Notes: a model not told the origin generated them from the letters alone. DNA of 64,000 nucleotides from Erwinia sp. SLM-02 (GCF_037450285.1 NZ_JAQISN010000001.1:2108001-2172000), one strand, 5' to 3'; positions 24,462-33,003 are shown, counted from the first letter of the stretch. Numbers and translations are program-made.

Positions 24462-25214
24462 ATGCCGATAAAAAAGATGGAAAACCCAAGACTTTACAGG
24501 CAGATAGCTGATCAACTGATTAAGCTTATCGACAATAATGAATTTCCGCCCGGCAGCCGCCTTCCCGCCGAGCGTGAACTGGCCGAACAGCTGCAGGTCA
24601 GTCGGGCATCGGTCCGGGAGGCGCTGATCGCGCTGGAGGTCATTGGCCTGGTCGATGTGAAGGTCGGCAACGGCGTGATTGTCAAAGCCCGACGCAGCAA
24701 TGCGGAGCCGGTGATGGCCGAGGCAGGCCGCGATCAGTGGCACGAGCCGGACGATGAGCTGGGGATTAATCTGGATTTCTCCACCGAGCTGCCGCCCTTC
24801 TCGCTGCTGCAGGCACGCCTGCTGATTGAGCCGGAAGCCGCCGCGCTGGCCGCGCTGCACGCCAGCGATGCCGAACGGGAGGCGATCCGCGCAGCTTATC
24901 AGCAGAACTGTGAAGACAACCGGGCGAATTCGCAAACTCACCCCGGCGACCGGTTATTCCATATCCGCATCGCTCAGGCCAGCGGCAATCCCGCCTATGG
25001 ATTTATCATCGGCCACCTGCTGGGGCACCGCTACGGCAGCATGTTCCGCATGCTGCAGGCGCACTTTACCCCGAGTGACATGCCCAACGCGTCGGAGCAT
25101 GAGCACCTGGCAATTCTGAGCGCGCTGGAGAAACGCGATGCGAAGGCGGCCAGGCAGGCGATGAAACGGCATATTGAGCGGGTCATCTCCACCTTTGAAG
25201 GGGTGCAGGAATAG
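24462..25214 (+). CDS. FadR-subfamily GntR regulator of the fucose cluster
   Basis: A 250-residue regulator with an N-terminal winged helix (YRQIADQLIKLIDNNEFPPG, LPAERELAEQLQVSRASVRE, then IVKARR) and a C-terminal all-helical FCD effector domain with metal-binding histidines (for example FHIRIA and HRYG). It is divergent from the fucose genes and probably represses them until a pathway acid binds. AGGTAAGCG precedes the ATG. Confidence 0.9.
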   Translation: MPIKKMENPRLYRQIADQLIKLIDNNEFPPGSRLPAERELAEQLQVSRASVREALIALEVIGLVDVKVGNGVIVKARRSNAEPVMAEAGRDQWHEPDDELGINLDFSTELPPFSLLQARLLIEPEAAALAALHASDAEREAIRAAYQQNCEDNRANSQTHPGDRLFHIRIAQASGNPAYGFIIGHLLGHRYGSMFRMLQAHFTPSDMPNASEHEHLAILSALEKRDAKAARQAMKRHIERVISTFEGVQE

Positions 25215-25355
25215 GTAACCCGAACCAGAAATATTTCAACGCCTCAATGCATCGCAGGTCCGTCTTCCGCGGCACCGGCGGTTCTCAATGCCTGGAAAAC
25301 CGCGACCTGAACAACTATACCTAAGCATGAAATTTTTATTCTGAAGTGGAGAGGT

Positions 25356-26678
25356 ATGGGATATCTGGCGTGGACGGCAGCAGCGGGCGGCCTGTTACTT
25401 TTAATGTCGCTGTCATATGGCTGGATCAGCCGCGCGCCGATCCCGGTGTTCGGGCTTTACCTGCTGGTGGGCATCGGCTGCGGCCCCTGGGGGCTGAATA
25501 TCGTCAACCTCGATATCGTGGAACACGCCTCCCTCACCAGTCGGATAACCGAGATCGCCATGGCGGCATCGCTGTTTATCACCGGCCTGAAAATACGCCT
25601 GCCGCTCTCCTCGCCCTACTGGAAAACGGGCATCCTGCTGGCGCTGCCGGGGATGCTGCTGACCATCGCCGGGATTATGGTTGCCGCCCACTATCTCACC
25701 GGCCTCTCCTGGCCGTTGTCACTGGCGCTGGCCGCGATTCTGGCCCCCACCGATCCGGTGCTGGCCAGCCTGGTTTCGATCAACGATGCGCGGGACGGCG
25801 ATAGATTACGCATCGCCCTGTCCAGTGAAGCGGGCCTGAACGACGGCACGGCGCTGCCCTTTCTGATGCTGGCGCTGATCTGGTACCACGCCGGGGAAAC
25901 GCCCGGAACGGAAGAATGGTTCACCTGGCTCTCCGTCGATCTGGTCTGGGCGCTGGCGGGAGGGCTACTGATTGGCTTTGCGCTGGGCCGGTTTATTGGC
26001 CTGATCGCCACCCGCTCCCGCCATGCGCAGGGGGATATGGCACCCAGTGATTTCGTTGCACTGGCGCTTATCTGCCTGAGTTTTTCACTGGCGATGTCAC
26101 TCAGCGCATCCGGTTTTCTGGCCGCGTTTGCCGCGGGCATCGGCCTGCGCAGCGCGGAAATCAGCGTGCAGAAAAGACACGCTGACAAAGAGGAAGATAT
26201 TCACGATTTTCCGGCGGAGATGCAGATTAACCCCCATACCCGCCACGGCATTGAGGAACGCACGCCGATTAAATCCGTCGGCCTGGTGATCGGTGATGCG
26301 CTCTCGTTTGGCGATACCGTCGAGCGGCTGCTGGCCGCCGGGCTGATTATCGTGCTGGGCGTAACGCTGTCCGGTCACTGGAATTCATCCGCCCTACTGC
26401 TGGCGCTGCTTATTTTTGTGGTGATCCGCCCGCTGGCGGTATTTTTAGTGACCTGGCGTTCCGGCAGCACGCTGCTGCATCGCGCCAGTCTCGGCTGGCT
26501 CGGCATTCGCGGCATCGGCAGCCTGAACTATATCGCCTACGCCTGGGTCCACGGTATGCAGGGCGCGGATGCCACGCGGGTCACCGATATCGCCCTGACC
26601 ATCGTCACCGCCAGCGTGCTGGTGCACGGGATTTCGGTCACGCCGCTGATGGCGATGCTGCGGCGGAAAGAAGGCTGA
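25356..26678 (+). CDS. Monovalent cation:proton antiporter (CPA1/NhaP-like)
   Basis: A 440-residue inner-membrane antiporter with about twelve hydrophobic segments. LAPTDPVLAS (ion-binding aspartate) and SEAGLNDGTALPF are the signature motifs of the CPA1 family, and a hydrophilic loop at about 275-300 is histidine- and acid-rich. Likely exchanges Na+ or K+ for H+. GAAGTGGAGAGG precedes the ATG. It is a single gene between the fucose regulator and the yafNO pair. Confidence 0.87.
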   Translation: MGYLAWTAAAGGLLLLMSLSYGWISRAPIPVFGLYLLVGIGCGPWGLNIVNLDIVEHASLTSRITEIAMAASLFITGLKIRLPLSSPYWKTGILLALPGMLLTIAGIMVAAHYLTGLSWPLSLALAAILAPTDPVLASLVSINDARDGDRLRIALSSEAGLNDGTALPFLMLALIWYHAGETPGTEEWFTWLSVDLVWALAGGLLIGFALGRFIGLIATRSRHAQGDMAPSDFVALALICLSFSLAMSLSASGFLAAFAAGIGLRSAEISVQKRHADKEEDIHDFPAEMQINPHTRHGIEERTPIKSVGLVIGDALSFGDTVERLLAAGLIIVLGVTLSGHWNSSALLLALLIFVVIRPLAVFLVTWRSGSTLLHRASLGWLGIRGIGSLNYIAYAWVHGMQGADATRVTDIALTIVTASVLVHGISVTPLMAMLRRKEG

Positions 26679-26690
26679 TGATTATCGCGT

Positions 26691-27089
26691 TCAATACTTC
26701 ATTCTGAATGCTTCAGCCATTTTGCCAATCTTGTGCATATGGTTGTTATTTCTCGCCATTTTATGTGCTTCGGGCTTGAGAATGATAATCAGAAGATAAC
26801 AGTCAGGCTCCATTGCACCCTGGCAGTAAACCAGATGAGCCCGATCGCTGGTTCGTTTGAACTGGCGGAGAAAACGAGGGAAATGCGCATCCGCATCGGC
26901 GAGATGGATATGCGCTACCCGCTCTGCTTTCACTAAGGGAGAGGTGGCCTCATCATCATACAATGCATCCCGACCAAACGTATCGGGCAGCACACCATCC
27001 TGTTTATAAACCTGAAAATCCGCGAGCAAATCATCCAGTTCTCGTTGACTTAATTGCTGGCGGATTAATGCAGATTTAAAAATCCTTAT
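26691..27089 (-). CDS. yafO: YafO-type mRNA interferase toxin with non-canonical start
   Basis: Ribosome-dependent endoribonuclease of the YafNO toxin-antitoxin system. The body GVLPDTFGRDALYDDE, LVYCQGAMEPD and NNNHMHKIGKMAEAFRM matches YafO closely. The reading frame continues upstream of the first usual start codon (TTG, giving 112 residues) through IRIFKSALIRQQLSQRELDD, aligning with the E. coli start MRVFKTKLIR; but the codon at the homologous start (27087-27089) is ATA rather than ATG. From there the protein is 132 residues, exactly the E. coli length. So the toxin is complete but may be poorly or not translated. Confidence 0.85.
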   Translation of the reverse strand: MRIFKSALIRQQLSQRELDDLLADFQVYKQDGVLPDTFGRDALYDDEATSPLVKAERVAHIHLADADAHFPRFLRQFKRTSDRAHLVYCQGAMEPDCYLLIIILKPEAHKMARNNNHMHKIGKMAEAFRMKY

Positions 27090-27091
27090 GC

Positions 27092-27385
27092 TTATTCCGT
27101 GAACTCAGTGAGATCCTTATCCGAGGCGCTGTCCAACAGTGCCTGCCCGCTATCGACAATATGGTTCAAGCGTTCAGCCGTGGGCCGAAAACGTGCGGTA
27201 ATATGCGTTTTGCCCTGTTTCTCTTCTAACAGGTCGATTAGTGCTTCAAATACCCGAGCACTCACCATATAGCCCGCAGGCCGATTGTTAGACAGCACGG
27301 CAACCGGTTCGTCAATAAAGTATTTCGCCGGATTTTTTCTTAATTCTGTAATATTTATGGATTTTTCAGCAAGAATACGTTCCAT
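27092..27385 (-). CDS. yafN: YafN-type antitoxin (Phd/YefM family)
   Basis: A 97-residue antitoxin, the same length as E. coli YafN. The Phd/YefM DNA-binding N-terminus SINITELRKNPAKYF and AVLSNNRPAGYMVS are clear, and the C-terminal half would wrap the toxin. GGTGG precedes the ATG at 27385. It is separated from yafO by 2 bp and is not linked to dinB as in E. coli. An operator candidate lies upstream at 27419-27434. Confidence 0.92.
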   Translation of the reverse strand: MERILAEKSINITELRKNPAKYFIDEPVAVLSNNRPAGYMVSARVFEALIDLLEEKQGKTHITARFRPTAERLNHIVDSGQALLDSASDKDLTEFTE

Positions 27386-27418
27386 AATCCACCTTTTAAT
27401 GTGCTTAACAATACACAA

Positions 27419-27434
27419 TATAATGCACATTATA
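27419..27434. promoter_or_regulatory. Candidate YafN operator
   Basis: TATAATG-CA-CATTATA is an inverted repeat 34 bp upstream of yafN and overlaps a TATAAT-like -10 element, fitting autorepression by the antitoxin. Confidence 0.5.
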
Positions 27435-27703
27435 GTAGACATCAATTTTGAACCGTACATGGTGCACGGAGTCACTTCAAATCATCTATGAATCCGCTTC
27501 ATAACCTCTGCCCGCCTGACGCCATTATCTTATTCCGACGCTGAGCTACTCCGATGGCAACTCCCTGGCACACAGACTACCACCGCATGTGCCGGGTCGA
27601 TTATTTATGATTTAACATCATAAACCCTAGCGAATTACCCCCTCTAATCATACCAATCACGTCGGAGTATGCTTTCCACTCACCACCGCTGAGGGATGAC
27701 GTA

Positions 27704-28555
27704 ATGCACAACGTAACACTGAACAACGGCATTGAGATGCCCCTGCTGGGCTTTGGCGTATTCCAGATGACGGACGCCGCAGAATGCGAGCGCGCCGTGA
27801 TTGATGCGCTTGATGTTGGCTATCGCCTTATTGATACCGCCGCGTCCTATCAGAATGAAACCCAGGTGGGGAATGCCCTTAAACAGAGCGGCATCGCCCG
27901 CGACGAGCTGTTCGTTACCACCAAACTGTGGCTGCAGGACGCCAGCTATGAGGGCGCGAAAGCCCAGTTTGAACGCTCGCTGAATCGGCTGCAGCTGGAC
28001 TATGTTGACCTCTATCTGATTCATCAGCCGTATGGCGACGTCCATGGCGCCTGGCGGGCGATGGAAGAGCTGCATCGGGCAGGGAAAATCCGGGCGATCG
28101 GCGTCAGCAACTTTCATCCGGACCGGCTTGCCGACCTGATTGCCTTTAACGCCATCGTGCCCGCCGTTAACCAGATTGAAGTTAATCCCTTCAACCAGCA
28201 GCTGCACCCGGTACCCTGGATGCAGAGCCGTGGGATCCAGCCTGAAGCCTGGGCGCCCTTTGCCGAAGGGCGAAACGGTCTGTTCCAGCATCCGCTGTTA
28301 ACCGCCATCGGTGCGCAGTACGGCAAAAGCGTGGGCCAGGTTGTGCTGCGCTGGATCTTCCAGCGCGGGATCGTTTCGCTGGCCAAGACCGTCAGCAAGG
28401 CGCGGATGGCCGAGAATACAGACATCCTCGACTTCGCGCTCAGCCCGCAGGATATGCAGCAGATTACCGCGCTGGATACCGCCACCAGCGCCTTCTTCTC
28501 ACACCGCGACCCGGCGAGAATTGAATGGCTGACCGGCCGTAAACTCGATGTTTAA
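27704..28555 (+). CDS. Aldo/keto reductase (2,5-diketo-D-gluconate reductase-like)
   Basis: A 283-residue NADPH-dependent (beta/alpha)8-barrel reductase. The catalytic tetrad is visible as Asp44 and Tyr49 (LIDTAASYQNE), Lys74 (TTKLW) and His107 (YLIHQP). Closest in type to DkgA/DkgB and YafB-like enzymes that reduce 2,5-diketo-D-gluconate and methylglyoxal; the in vivo substrate is uncertain. The presence of PQQ glucose dehydrogenase in the same window makes keto-gluconate metabolism plausible. Confidence 0.87.
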   Translation: MHNVTLNNGIEMPLLGFGVFQMTDAAECERAVIDALDVGYRLIDTAASYQNETQVGNALKQSGIARDELFVTTKLWLQDASYEGAKAQFERSLNRLQLDYVDLYLIHQPYGDVHGAWRAMEELHRAGKIRAIGVSNFHPDRLADLIAFNAIVPAVNQIEVNPFNQQLHPVPWMQSRGIQPEAWAPFAEGRNGLFQHPLLTAIGAQYGKSVGQVVLRWIFQRGIVSLAKTVSKARMAENTDILDFALSPQDMQQITALDTATSAFFSHRDPARIEWLTGRKLDV

Positions 28556-28603
28556 CATCCTGACAGATAAGGTGTTACGTGATGAAAAACGTTGCCTGGT
28601 CGT

Positions 28604-28683
28604 TCCGGGCTTGAAGTCTCCGCACTCGGTCTGGGCTGCATGGGCCTGAGCCAAATTCAGCAGGCACTGGCAACGGTAACCTG
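28604..28683 (+). pseudogene. Relic of a second aldo/keto reductase
   Basis: From 28607 one frame reads GLEVSALGLGCMGLSQIQQA, the N-terminal signature of the YajO/AKR13 type joined directly to what looks like the C-terminal LQQAL helix. The middle of the gene is missing, so this is a deletion remnant. Confidence 0.55.
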
Positions 28684-28731
28684 TTTTTTACGATAGTATG
28701 AAAATCTCACTGACCATAAAAGGAAATGCGG

Positions 28732-29043
28732 ATGATTGTCCGGACATGGCACGGCTGCGTGCCGCTGAAACACGCGGAGGGTTTTGCTCGGCACCTTGAA
28801 AAAACCGGCGTGGAACATTCTAAAAGCGTGGAGGGTAACCGGGGCGCGCTGGTGCGCCGGGAAACACAGGCAGACTGGGAACATTTTTTTCTGGCGACAT
28901 ACTGGCAGGATCTTGCTGCGGTGAAAGCCTTTGCCGGTGATGATTACCACGTCGCCGTCACCTATCCGGACGATGAAGCCTTTGAGCTGCTGTCCGATCC
29001 CTACGTTTTCCAGCACGAAGTGGAAGGCGTAACGCCACTGTAA
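28732..29043 (+). CDS. Antibiotic-biosynthesis-monooxygenase-domain protein
   Basis: A 103-residue dimeric alpha+beta-barrel type protein: MIVRTWHGCVPLKHAEGFAR, then a strand with RRETQADWEHFFLATYWQDL and AVKAFAGDD, the usual ABM/heme-degrading fold pattern. Function unknown; members act as small monooxygenases or stress proteins. I start at ATG 28732 since AAAGGA is 7 nt upstream; an ATG at 28726 is too close. It sits amid relics and may be part of a degraded insertion. Confidence 0.78.
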   Translation: MIVRTWHGCVPLKHAEGFARHLEKTGVEHSKSVEGNRGALVRRETQADWEHFFLATYWQDLAAVKAFAGDDYHVAVTYPDDEAFELLSDPYVFQHEVEGVTPL

Positions 29044-29109
29044 TCAGGAAAGGATAACCCGATATGGCTTTAAAAACTTTACGAGAACACCTGTCGCTTT
29101 TTGGGAACG

Positions 29110-29205
29110 GGCAAAATCGAAGGACGTGCGATCGGCGGTAATCTGAATACGCTTGCCGACATCATGGGCAGCAGATGGATGCCGGAAATACAGTTACCTG
29201 TATAA
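29110..29205 (+). pseudogene. Relic of an LD-carboxypeptidase / MccF-like S66 peptidase
   Basis: One frame from 29110 to the TAA at 29203 reads GKIEGRAIGGNLNTLADIMG followed by S and WMPEI, the conserved middle of S66 serine peptidases (GGNLNTL). No other part of the gene is present. Confidence 0.55.
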
Positions 29206-29212
29206 ATTTAAA

Positions 29213-29536
29213 TCAGATCAGCACTTCCAGCCCATGCTTCTGGACCACTCTCAGTAATTTTAACGACAGTCCGCCGGGGCGTTTTACCCCACTTTCCCAT
29301 TTTTGCACTGTGGAAACGCTGGTGTTCAGATATCTGGCGAAAACGGGCTGACTGACGTTAAACTTCTCACGAAGTGCTTTTATTTCAGTTGGTTGAAAGT
29401 TTTCAACTTCACTCAGACAGGTCTTATCAAAGCTGCGCATCGTTTCTGCAGGGATAGCATCCACGCTGAATAATCCTGCCGCTGCACTGTGGATTGCTTC
29501 GAATGCCGGGCTTTTAAATTTATTTTTCGTCGTCAT
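29213..29536 (-). CDS. Helix-turn-helix antitoxin, NadS/HigA-like
   Basis: A 107-residue DNA-binding protein with a C-terminal XRE helix-turn-helix (EIKALREKFNVSQPVFARYL, NTSVSTVQKWESGVKRPGG) as in NadS/HigA-2 antitoxins encoded downstream of a RelE/HigB toxin. The matching toxin gene upstream is reduced to its C-terminal end, so this is an orphan antitoxin or a solitary regulator. Confidence 0.83.
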   Translation of the reverse strand: MTTKNKFKSPAFEAIHSAAAGLFSVDAIPAETMRSFDKTCLSEVENFQPTEIKALREKFNVSQPVFARYLNTSVSTVQKWESGVKRPGGLSLKLLRVVQKHGLEVLI

Positions 29537-29640
29537 GGCAAATCTCCACCAGTTCTTTGCTTACAATCAGTGCAAAAATTTTCTTATCAACAAGCGTTCC
29601 GTAGTGCCTCGCCAGTATTAGTAGAGCCAGTTGACCCACT
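29520..29640 (-). pseudogene. Relic of the HigB/RelE-like toxin partner
   Basis: The frame overlapping the antitoxin start by 17 bp ends ...DKKIFALIVSKELVEICHDD then EK and a stop at 29520, as expected for the C-terminus of a toxin whose gene overlaps its antitoxin. Only about 35-40 residues are recognisable and no start or catalytic part remains. Confidence 0.5.
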
Positions 29641-29662
29641 GCCGTTTGCGGCTGCCGGTTAG

Positions 29663-30040
29663 TCAAGCCACGTTCGCCGCATCATAAGCCGCCTGCGCCG
29701 CCAGCACCGCCTCCATATTCTTCTCCGCCCAGTGCATCAGCACGGAGACGGTTTGTGTCAGCGTCTGCCCCAGCGGAGTGATGCTGTATTCCACCGTCAC
29801 CGGCACGGTAGCGAACACCTGACGGGCGACCAGGCCGTCGCGCTCCAGCTTGCGTAAAGTCTGGGTTAACACCTTCTGCGAAATACCCTGCACGTCGCGG
29901 CGCAGGCTATTAAAGCGCACCGGGCCACTTTCCAGGCGGCCAAGAATCAGCAGCGCCCATTTATCGGCCAGCCTGGCCAGCACCTCGCGGGTGGGGCACT
30001 GATTGCTGTACACATTCCAGTCTAAATGCTCTTTATTCAT
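29663..30040 (-). CDS. HxlR family transcriptional regulator
   Basis: A 125-residue winged-helix regulator with the family start CPTREVLARLADKWALLILG, then FNSLRRDVQGISQKVLTQTL and LERDGLVAR. Cys near residue 14 is conserved and senses quinones or aldehydes in related proteins. It is divergent from the flavodoxin-like gene. TTTCGCGC (30100-30107) and its complement (30157-30164) in the shared region could be half sites. Confidence 0.9.
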   Translation of the reverse strand: MNKEHLDWNVYSNQCPTREVLARLADKWALLILGRLESGPVRFNSLRRDVQGISQKVLTQTLRKLERDGLVARQVFATVPVTVEYSITPLGQTLTQTVSVLMHWAEKNMEAVLAAQAAYDAANVA

Positions 30041-30285
30041 ATGCTTATTCTCTTCATGCAGGTTTCCTCTGGGAAACGTAGTAGCGATAAGGTGCCTTCT
30101 TTCGCGCTCACAATAACGCTGATATAACTTGCACGTAGTTTCTATTGGATACTAAGGCGCGAAAAATTGCAAAGCTGGCATACGCAGATGCGCTGAACGA
30201 TATCGGTTGTGGATGAGGTTTCTGGTCAGGGCAATAACGCTCGCGGGCCGGATGGAATAACGATGGTTAATTAAGGGGATTTATC

Positions 30286-30834
30286 ATGAGTATTGCGGTG
30301 GTTTATTTTTCGGGATACGGACACACCAAACTGGTGGCAGAGAAAGTGGCCGCGGGCGCGCAGGCAGAGCTGATTGCCGTCGATCAGAATGGTGATATCC
30401 CGGAAAGCGACTGGCAGAAACTGAACGAGGCCAAAGCGATTATCTTTGGCGCACCGACCTATATGGGCAGCGTGCCGTGGCAGTTCAAAAAGTTCGCCGA
30501 TGCCTCGTCCAAAATCTGGTTCACCCGCGGCTGGCAGGACAAAATCTTTGCCGGTTTCAGCAACAGCGCCAGCCTGAACGGTGACAAGCAGGTTTCCCTG
30601 CAGTACCTGCAAACGCTGGCTTCGCAGCACGGCGGCATCTGGGTCAGCCTCGGCTTCCCGCCGGCCAATACCCTGGCATCAACCCGTGAGGACGTTAACA
30701 ACCTCGGCGGCTCCGTGGGCCTGCTGGTGCAGTCCCCTTCCGACGCGGGCGCAGATAAGATTGCCTCCGGCGATCTGGAAACGGCCGTCAAATTCGGTGA
30801 GCGCGTGGCGTCTGTCGCCCAGCGCTTTAACTGA
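30286..30834 (+). CDS. Flavodoxin-fold NAD(P)H:quinone oxidoreductase (WrbA-like)
   Basis: A 182-residue flavodoxin-fold protein with the FMN phosphate loop YFSGYGHTKLVA (about residues 7-18), APTYMGSVPWQFK and the NSASLNGDK loop. Probably a quinone or FMN reductase protecting against electrophiles. Divergent from and likely controlled by the HxlR gene. AAGGGGAT precedes the ATG; a strong GC stem follows at 30842. Confidence 0.87.
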   Translation: MSIAVVYFSGYGHTKLVAEKVAAGAQAELIAVDQNGDIPESDWQKLNEAKAIIFGAPTYMGSVPWQFKKFADASSKIWFTRGWQDKIFAGFSNSASLNGDKQVSLQYLQTLASQHGGIWVSLGFPPANTLASTREDVNNLGGSVGLLVQSPSDAGADKIASGDLETAVKFGERVASVAQRFN

Positions 30835-30841
30835 GATGCCG

Positions 30842-30868
30842 TGCCCCGCCGCGTTAAGCGGCGGGGCA
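30842..30868 (+). terminator. Stem-loop after the flavodoxin-like gene
   Basis: TGCCCCGCCGC pairs with GCGGCGGGGCA around GTTAA, followed by a T-rich but interrupted tract. Confidence 0.75.
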
Positions 30869-30962
30869 TTCTTCTCTCTTACCTGTTAAGGCTGGCTCAA
30901 TGCTCCGCTTAGCACCAGCACCAGCACCAGCATCGCATTCAATCCCGCGACGTTTTTCTTTG

Positions 30963-31838
30963 CTACAACGTCTTCAGCGGCAGATAAATATCGGTTATCA
31001 GCTCGTGCTCCGGCACCTCATGCACAAAGTTCATATAGTGCATATACATCGGGAAATCGCGCAGCTCCTCGCCGCTGGCGGGCAGCCAGTCGCGATAAAG
31101 CTGCTGGGCCAGCCCGGTCAGCTCATCGTGCGATCCACAGTGGCGCAGCACCGCACAGCGCCCGCCGGGGATGAAGCCGTTCACCACGCCAAACGGGTTA
31201 TCTTCCGGGATCGGCTCGATGACCGACCCGCAGATATGAAACTCAAATACCTGCGGCTCGGTGGTGGCCGGATCGTCCGGCGCAATACCGAACGTCTGGC
31301 TGGTCAGTACCGGCGACAGCCCGGTAGTTTTGCGCCACGCAATAAAGCGCGCCGCCGTTTCGTTAATACGCTCGTGCTGCCCTCGATGGGTCAGCATGGC
31401 GATCGGCGTTGCCGGAAATGTTTTAATTTCAACGGGCATTTTCTCTCTCCGTCTCAGGTTTAGCTGTGGCATGCGCTGGTGCCAGGTTACCCAGGCAGGC
31501 TGCAGGCGAAATTCACTCGGGGTCATGCCGAACATCTGCTTAAACGCCCGGCTGAACGACTCCGAATGCTGGAAGCCCGCATCCAGCGCTATCTCAGTGA
31601 TTTTTTCCGCTGAGTTAAATGCAAGGCGGTACGAAGCATGTTTCAGCCGCATCAGCTGAATATATCGCCACGGAGTCACCCCACAGCAGGCGGTGAACTG
31701 CCGGTGAAAGTGATACGGCGAAAAATGCGCCACCGCGCTCAACTTTTCAAGCAGCAGCACATCGTCAAGATGGTGCTCAATATAGGCAAACACCCCGTCA
31801 AAGCGGCGGCGATATTCTTCGATTTTGTCGTCTGGCAT
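30963..31838 (-). CDS. AraC family regulator with GyrI-like effector domain
   Basis: A 291-residue protein with the AraC helix-turn-helix at the N-terminus (residues 10-105: VFAYIEHHLDDVLLLEKLSA, FSPYHFHRQFTA, AGFQHSESFSRAFKQMFGMT) and a GyrI/SbmC-like ligand domain at the C-terminus (about 135-291). This domain order is that of Rob/MarA-like multidrug-responsive proteins. I start at ATG 31838 with AAGGAGAATGTG upstream. Ligand unknown. Confidence 0.9.
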   Translation of the reverse strand: MPDDKIEEYRRRFDGVFAYIEHHLDDVLLLEKLSAVAHFSPYHFHRQFTACCGVTPWRYIQLMRLKHASYRLAFNSAEKITEIALDAGFQHSESFSRAFKQMFGMTPSEFRLQPAWVTWHQRMPQLNLRRREKMPVEIKTFPATPIAMLTHRGQHERINETAARFIAWRKTTGLSPVLTSQTFGIAPDDPATTEPQVFEFHICGSVIEPIPEDNPFGVVNGFIPGGRCAVLRHCGSHDELTGLAQQLYRDWLPASGEELRDFPMYMHYMNFVHEVPEHELITDIYLPLKTL

Positions 31839-31881
31839 CACATTCTCCTTGAGCAACCACTATTCCACAGCCAGCGGGCGG

Positions 31882-32808
31882 TCAGCCTGACGGATCTTGC
31901 TCACAATAAGCCGGGAATTGTTGCTGCTGAAGCTGCCACGCGGCCACTTCTTCCTCCAGCCAGGCATTGAACAGCGCCACCTCCGCCGGTTTCTCAGCGT
32001 GCAGTGGCGTAACCCGCCAGTAAGACCAGGGATAAGCCGCACTATAGCGGGTCACCTGCACCAGTTCGCCGCGCAGCAGCGCATCCTGCACCAGCGATCG
32101 CCGCTCCAGCGCAATACCCTGCCCGCGCCGCACGGCCTCCAGCACCAGATTAGAATCATTAATACACAGCCCCGCAGGCAGGATCTCACTGCCCAGCCCG
32201 GCACTGCTGCACCACTCTTTCCACGATTCCGACGAGAAGATAATCCGGCTCTCCGCCACTTCGCCCGGCGTGGCGGGCAGCCGCCCCCCGTTAAACGCGG
32301 GCGAAGCCACCACAATCAGCTCATCGCCAAACAGATACTGGCACTCCACGCCCGGCCAGTCGCCGTTGCCCATACGGATCGCAATATCGCTGGGGTGCTC
32401 CGCGAGATCGTTAACGGTCAGGCTCACCGTCAGACGCAGGGTAATGTGCGGATGCCGCTGTCGAAAGCGATCCAGCCTCGGCGTCAGCCAGTGGCTGCCA
32501 AACGACGGCACGGTGGCGATGGTCAGCACCGCCCGGCGCGGATTCACCTGCACCAGCCGGGTGGCTTCACCAATGCGGCCCAGGGCGTCGCGGATATGCA
32601 GCGCATACAGCCGCCCCTCTTCGTTTATTTGTAATCCACGCCCGTGACGGATAAACAGCTTCACGCCGATCAGATCTTCAAGCTGTTTGATCTGCTGGCT
32701 GATAGCCGAGTGCGTGACGCAAAGCTCTTTTGCCGCCCGGGTCACGCTGCCCAAGCGGGCGACGGCTTCAAGACTGCGTAAACTGGCCATCGGGGGAAAA
32801 CCTGACAT
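31882..32808 (-). CDS. LysR family transcriptional regulator (GcvA-like)
   Basis: A 308-residue LysR regulator, helix-turn-helix at residues 8-65 (MASLRSLEAVARLGSVTRAA, LCVTHSAISQQIKQLEDLIG) and a substrate-binding domain after that. The ATG at 32808 has CAGGAG at correct spacing. It is divergent from the glutathione-transferase gene and two copies of GCTAAGTTAG lie between them, so it probably controls that gene. Confidence 0.9.
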   Translation of the reverse strand: MSGFPPMASLRSLEAVARLGSVTRAAKELCVTHSAISQQIKQLEDLIGVKLFIRHGRGLQINEEGRLYALHIRDALGRIGEATRLVQVNPRRAVLTIATVPSFGSHWLTPRLDRFRQRHPHITLRLTVSLTVNDLAEHPSDIAIRMGNGDWPGVECQYLFGDELIVVASPAFNGGRLPATPGEVAESRIIFSSESWKEWCSSAGLGSEILPAGLCINDSNLVLEAVRRGQGIALERRSLVQDALLRGELVQVTRYSAAYPWSYWRVTPLHAEKPAEVALFNAWLEEEVAAWQLQQQQFPAYCEQDPSG

Positions 32809-32840
32809 CGGTGACTCCTGCATTATCATCCGGCAACCGA

Positions 32841-32970
32841 GCTAAGTTAGCATGTGCCCCGCATTTTCAACAGGTTATCGCCCTGTCTCCCGCAGTGCTG
32901 TTGTTACCAAAACTGACCAGAGGCGTTAGAAACCACTGATTCTCGCCCGGGATGATTTGCGCTAAGTTAG
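32841..32970. promoter_or_regulatory. Two identical GCTAAGTTAG motifs between LysR and GST genes
   Basis: The decamer GCTAAGTTAG occurs at 32841-32850 and 32961-32970, each containing the dyad CTAA-G-TTAG. One copy lies near each divergent start, so they may be regulator sites for looping or control of both promoters. Confidence 0.5.
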
Positions 32971-33003
32971 GTGCAGACAAAATGGCCTGATTCTGGAGCG
33001 GTA

